In this document: one piece after another, positions 50,871 to 58,046 of the stretch
How positions within the stretch are numbered: the stretch's first letter is position 1
Layout: each line of letters opens with the position of its first letter
Assembly: GCA_963972195.1 (NCBI GenBank)
Contig: CAXATH010000004.1
Span: 62,001 to 126,000, forward strand
Length of the DNA stretch: 64,000 bases
Direction of reading: 5' to 3'
DNA from: Litorimonas sp963972195
GTDB taxonomy: Bacteria; Pseudomonadota; Alphaproteobacteria; Caulobacterales; Maricaulaceae
Notes under the pieces: generated by a model
Databases searched by the model: none
Told to the model about the DNA's origin: nothing
The model's input: only the letters and a program-made list of their open reading frames with translations
Made by a program: the position numbers and the translations under genes

Positions 50871-50995
50871 ACACTGATGAATTCCGCGATAGCGGCCAGA
50901 TAATCTTGATGTTTAGACGACAAAAACGTGTCCCCTTGCTGAGCTTGCAAGGAGATGGAAGCACTCAATTCGCGGTATATAGCAGTTTGTGCCAT
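50855..50995 (-). CDS. Possible 46-codon leader ORF before the decarboxylase
   Basis: An open frame starting MAQTAIYRELSASISLQAQQ and ending FISVVRAL. The ribosome binding site is weak. Its stop codon (50855-50857) lies inside the left arm of the first leader hairpin, so a ribosome finishing here would disrupt the hairpin, the geometry of an attenuator. It could also be a chance frame. Confidence 0.3.
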   Translation of the reverse strand: MAQTAIYRELSASISLQAQQGDTFLSSKHQDYLAAIAEFISVVRAL

Positions 50996-51234
50996 ACCAG
51001 AGTTCTCAATCCCAATCGTCCCGGACAGTATCGTCCGAACCCAAACAAAACCAAGACGGTGGCGGCTATTAAAAGAGACGGGCTCTTTTCGGCTGACAGA
51101 TTTCCCAAGCAAAGCCGGTTAGGGCAAATGTTAAGGGCTCGCTGTAGCTCGCTTTTCGTCAAGGCGGCATTTAGGGCCAGTTTGAAAATTGCGCAAGTGG
51201 TTTTTTGTGAATTTTTTACAGCCGAAAACCCCGG
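50996..51234. other. Gap between nth and the polyamine leader
   Basis: No gene is supported here. The promoter of the polyamine operon probably lies in this stretch. Close to the nth stop is a hairpin (CCCCG-N4-CGGGG with outer CCGAA/TTCGG pairs) without a T run on the minus strand, so it is only a doubtful terminator. Confidence 0.35.
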
Positions 51235-51930
51235 CTACGGGGCTTCGGTTTTGGGCGTGTACTTGCAGATATCGGAAACGGCGCAGTTATAGCACTTTGG
51301 CTTGCGCGCGACGCAGGTATAGCGCCCGTGCAGGATAAGCCAGTGATGCGCGCCAAGAGCAAACTCTTCGGGCGTGACGCGCAGCAGGTTCAGCTCCACC
51401 TCATATGGGTCTTTGCCCGGCGCCATCCCCGTTCGGTTTGCGACCCGGAAAATATGCGTATCCACCGCCATGGTGGGATGGCCAAAAGCTTCGTTCATGA
51501 CAACATTGGCTGTTTTCCGCCCCACCCCCGGCAGCTTTATCAGCTCATCGCGCGTCTGCGGCACAACGGATCCGAAATCGTCAATCAACATCTGAGACAA
51601 GGCCACGACGTTTTTAGCTTTATTCTTGTAAAGGCCAATCGTTTTGATGTGATCGCGCACCACGTCCTCGCCAAGTGCGACCATTTTTTCCGGGGTATCG
51701 GCTTTGGCAAATAACGCCGTGGTCGCCTTGTTCACCCCGACATCTGTCGATTGCGCCGACAAAGCGACCGCAACCACGAGCGTGAACGGATTTGAATAAT
51801 TCAGCTCAGTCTTGGGCGAAGGATCGAGACGGCGCAGATGCGCGTATATCTCTGCGATTTGCGCGCGGTTCAGCCGCGGACGCGGCAAATCCTTATAGAG
51901 CTTTTCCTTCTTGGCCACGGGCCTACTCAA
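51235..51930 (-). CDS. nth: Endonuclease III
   Basis: A 231-aa base-excision repair glycosylase/AP lyase for oxidised pyrimidines. The helix-hairpin-helix motif LPGVGRKTANVV contains catalytic Lys139; Asp157 follows in VDTHIFRVANR. Four cysteines for the [4Fe-4S] cluster are Cys206, 213, 216 and 222. It starts with TTG at 51930, overlapping the end of the flavoreductase gene by eight bases; GTG at 51918 is another possible start. Confidence 0.97.
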   Translation of the reverse strand: MSRPVAKKEKLYKDLPRPRLNRAQIAEIYAHLRRLDPSPKTELNYSNPFTLVVAVALSAQSTDVGVNKATTALFAKADTPEKMVALGEDVVRDHIKTIGLYKNKAKNVVALSQMLIDDFGSVVPQTRDELIKLPGVGRKTANVVMNEAFGHPTMAVDTHIFRVANRTGMAPGKDPYEVELNLLRVTPEEFALGAHHWLILHGRYTCVARKPKCYNCAVSDICKYTPKTEAP

Positions 51931-52480
51931 TCGCGGCTTTCTGCTTTATCCGCAGAAACAGAGACGCGATCATTTTTTCGGCCAGGCTGGATGATGGTTC
52001 AGAGACCAAATGCCCGTCCCCGTCAAATGCGGTGGCTGCGTTGCCGACGCCGACCTGAGTGGGCACGACTTCGGTTCCGACGCGCATAAGGATATAATTA
52101 AGCTGGCGCATACACATGATTCCGCTCATCGGGCCGGGCGTGCAGGAGGCGAGCCCCCAAACGGGACCGGTAAAGTGATCGGTGCTGAAGGTGGAGGTCC
52201 AATCGATCGCGTTCTTTAAAAGAGGCGGCAGGCCGCCATTATATTCCGGCGTCACAACGATAACCCCGTCGCAGGCCGTCAGGTCTGTTACCAGGCGCTT
52301 GACGCCGTCCGGAAGCTCCAGATCACCATGGTAAATCGGAAGGTCATACGCTCCAAGATCAATCAGGACCGGCTTTGCCCCTTCCGCCATAAGGCGCTTT
52401 TCCAAAGCAAGTTCCAGTTTTTTGTTGATCGAGTCTTTACGAAGAGACCCGCAAATCAGGGCAATTTTAGGAGCGGACAT
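51923..52480 (-). CDS. NADPH-dependent FMN reductase family protein
   Basis: A 185-aa flavodoxin-like reductase (ChrR/SsuE-like, PF03358-type). FMN phosphate binding is in CGSLRKDSINKKL. VVTPEYNGGLPPLLKNAIDW and TPGPMSGIMCMRQLNYIL are typical blocks for quinone/flavin reductases of this family. The ATG at 52480 starts the first beta strand; a longer frame to 52591 adds an unlikely basic extension. The end overlaps nth, so the two genes are probably expressed together. Confidence 0.9.
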   Translation of the reverse strand: MSAPKIALICGSLRKDSINKKLELALEKRLMAEGAKPVLIDLGAYDLPIYHGDLELPDGVKRLVTDLTACDGVIVVTPEYNGGLPPLLKNAIDWTSTFSTDHFTGPVWGLASCTPGPMSGIMCMRQLNYILMRVGTEVVPTQVGVGNAATAFDGDGHLVSEPSSSLAEKMIASLFLRIKQKAAIE

Positions 52481-52643
52481 GAACGTCTTTCTAATGAAAT
52501 TATTTCTTTTGCGATAAACAGGATGGACGCGCGTTGCAAGACATGCCCCGATTATATCATCATACGCGTAGTCTTTGCGGCGAGATGTCAAGGCTCTCAG
52601 GAAAAATCTTGCACAGCAAGCAAAACGTTACCATATAACTCAA

Positions 52644-53141
52644 ATGCCTGTTGTTCATGGAATTTCTTTTGTCTGGGCTCTCGTAATTTTGGGAGCCATT
52701 ATAGCTGTTTACGGCCTGCGCGCAGCGTGGGGATATCGAACCGTGGCGCAGGACGCCCGCGATGATTACGACTATAAGATCCAAAACGGGATGTCGGTGC
52801 ATGGCCTGTCCAAAGAAGGCTATTTAAGCGTTTATCGCCGCCTGCATAATCCGCGCGCGCCGCTCTATGTGGCCGCAACATTGGCAGCAATCGTCCTGTC
52901 AACGCCGGTCTTGTTCGTGATTATTTCTTTCCTTCTGGAGCAGCTCTATCAGTTCACCGGACGGTCACGTGTCTTCGAGCCGGGCTTTCTCGTTTGGCAA
53001 TTTTCGATTTACATGATGATCCTCGGCGCTTGGGCCGGCATCGCCTATCTGGGCGCCCGCACTTTTCATCGCCGCGCGCCAGGCACGCTGAGCCAGGAAA
53101 TAGCAAAAGAGATGGAAGCGCCGACCGGATTAGAGGCCTAG
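52644..53141 (+). CDS. Hypothetical membrane protein
   Basis: A 165-aa protein with three predicted transmembrane helices (near residues 6-28, 72-95 and 120-145) separated by a charged segment with DARDDYDYKIQNGMS and a Tyr-rich stretch GYLSVYRRL. I do not recognise a family. The ATG at 52644 fits the first helix; a longer frame from 52575 adds a basic stretch of 23 residues. Its end overlaps convergent dapB by 12 bases. Confidence 0.65.
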   Translation: MPVVHGISFVWALVILGAIIAVYGLRAAWGYRTVAQDARDDYDYKIQNGMSVHGLSKEGYLSVYRRLHNPRAPLYVAATLAAIVLSTPVLFVIISFLLEQLYQFTGRSRVFEPGFLVWQFSIYMMILGAWAGIAYLGARTFHRRAPGTLSQEIAKEMEAPTGLEA

Positions 53142-53939
53142 CATATCTTTCATGTCATAGCGGCCAGCAGGCTGTTTCGCCGCCCATATGGCCGCGCTCA
53201 CCGCGCCTTTGGCAAAAACCGATCTGTCGAAAGCGGAATGGGATAGCGTTAGCATTTCCAGCTCCGAGGCAATTGTGACGGAATGTTCGCCGATGACCCC
53301 GCCGCCGCGTAAGGTCGCAAATCCAATCTCGCCTTCAGGTCTTGCCCCAGTCTGGCCTTCGCGGGAGAGTTTTTGTACCGACTCCAGTTCGACATTGCGG
53401 CCCTTCGCGGCTGCACGTCCCAACATGAGAGCAGTCCCGGACGGCGCGTCCACTTTGTGGCGATGATGCATTTCCAGCACATCAATATCCCAACCTTCGC
53501 GTAACTTATTGGCTGCGAGTTCAACCAAAGCCTCAAGCATATTCACGCCGAGCGAGAAATTGCCGGATTGCAGCAGAACCAGCCCGGCGCATGTTTTGTG
53601 AAATACCTCGGTTTGGTCGGCCGACATGCCGGTTGTTCCGCTGACAATGGCTTTGACGCCGCTGTTTTTGATAGCTTCCGCCACGGTGAGGCTGGCTTTG
53701 GGGGCGGAGAAATCGATAATCACATCGCTTTTGCGGGCCTCCATCATATCATCCGTCAGGATAACGGGCTCGCCTTTGGCGTCTGCCAGCGCCACACTGT
53801 CTTTGCCCAGGTCGGCGCTTTCGGAGTGGGTTAGCGCCGCCACGAGTTTCACGCCGTCAGTCTCTGACAGAGCGGAAATAACGGCGCGTCCCATCCGGCC
53901 ATCCGCGCCGAGGACTGAAACTTTCAATTGGTCGGTCAT
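53130..53939 (-). CDS. dapB: 4-Hydroxy-tetrahydrodipicolinate reductase
   Basis: A 269-aa enzyme of the lysine/diaminopimelate pathway that reduces 4-hydroxy-tetrahydrodipicolinate with NAD(P)H. NAD-binding GADGRMG (11-17), DFSAP (76-80) and the catalytic signature EMHHRHKVDAPSGTA (156-170) with His159 and Lys162 are present. It lies 45 bases downstream of the Anbu gene on the same strand and may receive transcription from that operon. Confidence 0.98.
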   Translation of the reverse strand: MTDQLKVSVLGADGRMGRAVISALSETDGVKLVAALTHSESADLGKDSVALADAKGEPVILTDDMMEARKSDVIIDFSAPKASLTVAEAIKNSGVKAIVSGTTGMSADQTEVFHKTCAGLVLLQSGNFSLGVNMLEALVELAANKLREGWDIDVLEMHHRHKVDAPSGTALMLGRAAAKGRNVELESVQKLSREGQTGARPEGEIGFATLRGGGVIGEHSVTIASELEMLTLSHSAFDRSVFAKGAVSAAIWAAKQPAGRYDMKDMLGL

Positions 53940-53984
53940 GAAGACAGGTTTAACGCCGCCGTCCTCTTGGGGGAAGCGTTTAGT

Positions 53985-54725
53985 TTAGTCCTCTCCGAAG
54001 TCGTAATTCGGCATGGACTGGAAGGCCGCCCGCAAGGACTCTCCCCAGCCTTTGGAGGTTTTCTGAAAATACTCATCATCGGCCAATATTCGGCGTGTCT
54101 TTCCGAGCTTCAGACTGTCTTTTTCATAGACCTGCAAATCCAAAGGCATCCCGACCGAGAGATTGGCTTTGATGGTCGAGTCAAAAGAAAGCAAAAGCAG
54201 TTTGACGGCGTCTTCAAAAGACATGTCCGGCGCGTAAGTCCGGATCAGAATGGGCTTGCCGTATTTGGTCTCCCCAATCTGGAAAAACGGCGCGTCGTCT
54301 CCGGCTTCGATGAAATTGCCTTCCGGGTAAATCAGGAAGAGACGGGGCGCCATGCCCTTAATCTGGCCGCCGAGAATAATCGTGCCGTTAAAGGTGCTAT
54401 CCGCTTTTTGGCCGGTATTCGCATTATCTGCAATAACTTCCTTGAGCGTATTTCCAACGAGTTGGGCCACCTGAAACATGGTCGGCAGTTTCAGAATGGA
54501 CGGGTCGCGATTTTCTGGAGAAAAAGACCGTTCATCCAACAGGCTGACAACGGATTGGGTTGTCGCCAGATTGCCCGCTGTCAAAAGCGTAATGACGCGG
54601 TCGCCCTCGACGCACCAGCTTCGTAGTTTTTTGACAGTAGACACATCATCGACGCCCGCATTTGTGCGGGTATCGGACATGAACACCAAACCTTTTTCCA
54701 AGGCCAGGCCGACGCAATAGGTCAT
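53985..54725 (-). CDS. Anbu peptidase (proteasome-type, bacterial)
   Basis: A 246-aa N-terminal-nucleophile hydrolase of the Anbu family, relatives of HslV and proteasome beta subunits. It starts MTYCVGLALEKGLVFMSDTR; removal of Met would expose Thr2 as nucleophile. Family blocks include RVITLLTAGNLATTQSV, FNGTIILGGQIKGM, LFLIYPEGNFIEAGDDAPFFQIGETKYGKPILIR and the two short acidic C-terminal segments. It is last in a four-gene unit with transglutaminase-like, alpha-E and circularly permuted ATP-grasp genes, the standard Anbu neighbourhood. The cellular substrate is not established. Confidence 0.94.
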   Translation of the reverse strand: MTYCVGLALEKGLVFMSDTRTNAGVDDVSTVKKLRSWCVEGDRVITLLTAGNLATTQSVVSLLDERSFSPENRDPSILKLPTMFQVAQLVGNTLKEVIADNANTGQKADSTFNGTIILGGQIKGMAPRLFLIYPEGNFIEAGDDAPFFQIGETKYGKPILIRTYAPDMSFEDAVKLLLLSFDSTIKANLSVGMPLDLQVYEKDSLKLGKTRRILADDEYFQKTSKGWGESLRAAFQSMPNYDFGED

Positions 54726-54741
54726 GGGTTAGTCTCTTATA

Positions 54742-55545
54742 TTATTGTTGTTGAACTTGAATATCCACACGCAGCGATTCGCCGCCCCCTCCGTAAATCA
54801 TACCTGAAATCGGAGCGGCTTGACTATAGTCTAATCCAGTGGCGACTCTGACATAACGGTCGTCAGGAGAAATGCCGTTGGAGACGTCAAATCCGACCCA
54901 GCCAAGGGACGGGATGTGGACTTCGGCCCAGGCATGGGTCGCCTCCTGATCTATACGGTCATTCATCATCAGATAGCCACTGACATAACGGGCCGGAAAG
55001 CCAGCTTCCCTCGCGGCGGAAATGAAAATATGCGCGTGGTCCTGACAGACGCCTTTGCCCAGAGAGATGGCCTCTTCGGCAGTTGTCACGGAATCCGTTT
55101 CTCCGGTTTCATAATTTACTTTAGCGCCAATCAATTTTGAAAGAGCATGAAAACCCGCAACCGGGTCTTTCAAGTCATCGCCCAACTCTTTCAGGAGAGA
55201 TTTTACGCCGGCTTTGGGTTCGGTCAGAGGCGTTTGCCTGTAAAAATACCAAAGCGGGGCAAAGCTCTTCTGAGCCCCAATCACGCCGTGATTATTTTCT
55301 ATATCAAGCGTCCCGCTGGATTTGATTTCTATCTCTGTTGAATTCGGGTCGATCGCCACCAGGTGAACGCGATTTGCATTTTCATCCAGAAAGTCGACCT
55401 GTATCTCGCCGCCCGTGACCTCCAGAGTCCAATCAAGCGTCGTCTGCCCCTTATTATTCTTTGGGGTCAGCCGGAGCTGCTGCAAGCCATAACTGGGCGA
55501 GCGTTTGAATTTATAAACAGTGCTATGTGAGATGAAGAGCTGCAT
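54742..55545 (-). CDS. Transglutaminase-like family protein of the Anbu operon
   Basis: A 267-aa cysteine protease-like protein with an N-terminal beta domain (YKFKRSPSYGLQQLRLTPKN) and a transglutaminase core. The triad is Cys167 (GKGVCQDHAHIFI), His204 (THAWAEVHIPSLGWVGFD) and Asp220. Such proteins probably hydrolyse or form amide bonds in peptides made by the ATP-grasp partner. Its ATG overlaps the alpha-E stop by one base (TAATG); Anbu follows after 16 bases. Confidence 0.93.
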   Translation of the reverse strand: MQLFISHSTVYKFKRSPSYGLQQLRLTPKNNKGQTTLDWTLEVTGGEIQVDFLDENANRVHLVAIDPNSTEIEIKSSGTLDIENNHGVIGAQKSFAPLWYFYRQTPLTEPKAGVKSLLKELGDDLKDPVAGFHALSKLIGAKVNYETGETDSVTTAEEAISLGKGVCQDHAHIFISAAREAGFPARYVSGYLMMNDRIDQEATHAWAEVHIPSLGWVGFDVSNGISPDDRYVRVATGLDYSQAAPISGMIYGGGGESLRVDIQVQQQ

Positions 55546-56489
55546 TACGCGAAGAACCTATAGTCAGTTTCTATCTGGCCCGCGATGGCAAGATTGCATT
55601 GTAAAAAGTCACCGATAAACTCATGCAGTCCTGAATCAAAAATGCCTTCAATCGTCTGATTATACATTTTTTGCTTCAGCTCCTTTGCCTGCTTAGACGA
55701 AGGCGAGGTTTGACCATATTCTTTGTTCAAATATTTCAGATTTAAATTCATCTCATTGACGCAAAAGGTCAGCGAACGGGGCATGCAGTGATCCAATATG
55801 AGGAATTTCGCGATCGCTGACGCGGTCGGCTCGCCCTGATGCAGCCAGCGATAGGCCTGCTGCGCCGAGACGGAGCGCAAAATTGTTTCCCATTGAACAT
55901 TGTCGAGTGAGCTGCCGATAGAGGACGCTGAAGGCAGGAGCACATAATATTTGACATCCAATATGCGGGCCGTGTTATCCGCCCGCTCAACGAAAGTGCC
56001 CAGCCGCGTGAAGTCGTAAATATCATTTCGCAGCATTGTGCCGTGCACCGCGCCTTGAACCTGGGCGCTTTGTCGGCGGATAATTGCCAAGATATCCGGA
56101 ATGCGTTCCTTGTCTCTAATGGGGTTTTTCAGGATATCGCTAAGCTCTAGCCAAGAGGCGTTTACTGCTTCCCAGACTTCTCTTGTCAGGGCCGTCCGGG
56201 CGAGCCGGGCGTTTCTGCGCGCCTCTGCCATGCTCGACAAGACGCTGGAGGGGTTTGTCCTATCCCGGAGGAGATAGTCGACGACCGATTTATTCTCGAA
56301 ATCATCATATTTTTCTTCATATGACTCGAGCAGTCCCGCCGTCGTCAAAATTGACGCCCAGTCGCCGCCCTGTCTCTGAGAACGGGTGAGCGCCATACGG
56401 AAGCCGGCCTCAACGAGGCGGGCGATATTTTCACTGCGTTCCAGATACCGAAACATCCAGAAGAGGCCATTTGCTGTTTTACCTAACAT
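55545..56489 (-). CDS. Alpha-E domain-containing protein (DUF403)
   Basis: A 314-aa all-helical protein of the alpha-E family. It begins MLGKTANGLFWMFRYLERSEN and contains TNPSSVLSSMAEARRNARLAR and VERADNTARILDVKYY, as usual for this family. Alpha-E proteins always keep company with the circularly permuted ATP-grasp enzyme and transglutaminase-like proteins. The role is unknown and may be scaffold or transferase. GGAGGG lies upstream; the ATP-grasp gene ends 15 bases before it. Confidence 0.92.
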   Translation of the reverse strand: MLGKTANGLFWMFRYLERSENIARLVEAGFRMALTRSQRQGGDWASILTTAGLLESYEEKYDDFENKSVVDYLLRDRTNPSSVLSSMAEARRNARLARTALTREVWEAVNASWLELSDILKNPIRDKERIPDILAIIRRQSAQVQGAVHGTMLRNDIYDFTRLGTFVERADNTARILDVKYYVLLPSASSIGSSLDNVQWETILRSVSAQQAYRWLHQGEPTASAIAKFLILDHCMPRSLTFCVNEMNLNLKYLNKEYGQTSPSSKQAKELKQKMYNQTIEGIFDSGLHEFIGDFLQCNLAIAGQIETDYRFFA

Positions 56490-56504
56490 ATTTCTTGCCC
56501 TCCC

Positions 56505-57920
56505 CTAATCTTCCAAGACCCAAGTGTCTTTGGTGCCGCCGCCCTGCGAGGAGTTGACCACCAGTGAGCCCTCCTTCATCGCCACACGGGTCAGTCCGCC
56601 CGGCGTAATATTGATATTGTTCGGGCTCACCAGAATAAAGGGACGTAAATCAACATGGCGCGGCGCCAGCTTTGATTTTGTGAACACAGGTGTGGTGGAG
56701 AGGGCCAGAGTCGGCTGCGCGATATAATTGCCGGGCTTGGCTTCGAGTTTTTTTCGAAACTCCGCGATTTCTTTTTTGCTGGCGGCGGGCCCGACCAACA
56801 TGCCGTAGCCGCCGGAGCCGTGGACTTCCTTGACCACGAGTTCGGGCAAATGCTCCAGCACATAGGCCAGAGACTCCGCTTCCGAACAGCGCCAGGTCGG
56901 CACATTTTCAAGCAAGGCTTTCTCGCCCGTATAGAATTCGATGATGTCCGGCATGTAGGAGTAAATGGCTTTGTCGTCGGCGATGCCGGCCCCCGGTGCA
57001 TTGGCAATTGTGATGCCGCCTGCGCGGTAAACATCCATGAGGCCGGGCACGCCCAGCATAGACTCCGGATTGAAATTCAGTGGGTCGAGATATTCGTCGT
57101 CGACGCGGCGATATAGTACATCAATTGGCTCATACCCTTCGGTGGTGCGCATACAGACCCGGCCGTTTTCTATTTTAATGTCATGACCTTCGACCAGCTC
57201 CGCGCCCATTTGGTCGGCCAGAAAGGCATGTTCGAAATAGGCGGAGTTATGAATGCCGGGTGTCAGGACGCCGAGAACCGGCTTGCCTTTACAGGCCGGC
57301 GGCGCGCAGTCTGATAAAGACCGCCGCAGGGAATGAGGGTAATCGCTGACTTGCTGCACGCGGTTTTGCGCAAAGAGATCCGGAAACATTTGCAGCATCG
57401 TCTCGCGGTTTTCGAGCATGTAAGAAACGCCGGACGGCGTGCGGGCGTTATCCTCCAAGACATAAAAGTCGTTTTCACCTGTCCGGACGATATCGATACC
57501 GACAATATGCGTGTAGACGCCGCCGGGCGGAGAAACGCCGATCATTTGCGGCAGGTAAGCTTCGTTATTTTCAATAAGGTGCTGGGGGATTCGCCCGGCT
57601 TTCAGAATTTCCTGCTTGTGATAAATATCGTGAAGAAACGCATTTATGGCGCGAACGCGCTGGTCAATGCCTTTCGTCAGTTTCGTCCATTCGCGCGCGC
57701 CAATAATTCTTGGCACAATATCGAATGGGATAAGACGCTCTTCCGCGTCTTTCTTACCATAGACATTAAATGTAATGCCTGTCCGCCGGAAAACGGCTTC
57801 CGCTTCCGTGGATTTTCGTTTTAGGGCTTTTGGGTCCTGTGAATCGAACCAGTCCTTATATAACTGGTAGGGTTCTCTTGCCGAAGTCTCATCGGCCATC
57901 ATCTCATTAAAAAACTTCAT
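56505..57920 (-). CDS. Circularly permuted type 2 ATP-grasp protein
   Basis: A 471-aa ATP-grasp ligase of the circularly permuted type 2 (DUF404/DUF407) family, expected to form amide bonds in small peptides. Blocks: FNVYGKKDAEERLIPFDIVPRII near the start, NDFYVLEDNARTPSGVSYMLENR, YRRVDDEYLDPLNF, NAPGAGIADDKAIYSYMPDII, VVKEVHGSGGYGMLVGP and the end SSQGGGTKDTWVLED. The ATG at 57920 has GGGAG just upstream, preferred over the longer frame to 57968. It is the first gene of the Anbu operon. A small TGGAA-ACG-TTCCA palindrome lies at 57955-57967 upstream. Confidence 0.93.
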   Translation of the reverse strand: MKFFNEMMADETSAREPYQLYKDWFDSQDPKALKRKSTEAEAVFRRTGITFNVYGKKDAEERLIPFDIVPRIIGAREWTKLTKGIDQRVRAINAFLHDIYHKQEILKAGRIPQHLIENNEAYLPQMIGVSPPGGVYTHIVGIDIVRTGENDFYVLEDNARTPSGVSYMLENRETMLQMFPDLFAQNRVQQVSDYPHSLRRSLSDCAPPACKGKPVLGVLTPGIHNSAYFEHAFLADQMGAELVEGHDIKIENGRVCMRTTEGYEPIDVLYRRVDDEYLDPLNFNPESMLGVPGLMDVYRAGGITIANAPGAGIADDKAIYSYMPDIIEFYTGEKALLENVPTWRCSEAESLAYVLEHLPELVVKEVHGSGGYGMLVGPAASKKEIAEFRKKLEAKPGNYIAQPTLALSTTPVFTKSKLAPRHVDLRPFILVSPNNINITPGGLTRVAMKEGSLVVNSSQGGGTKDTWVLED

Positions 57921-58046
57921 AAATCTCCCGCTATAATTAAATATACGCGAAAGATGGAAACGTTCCACTTAATTAGAACAAGGGGTTAGAGGAACGCGCC
58001 GTTGAACAAGTTTTGTGCGAACGCAATCAGCTCGCAACCAAACTCT

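Noticed and set aside
53928..54626. 232-codon plus-strand frame
   Set aside because: Antisense to the Anbu gene; no start signal.
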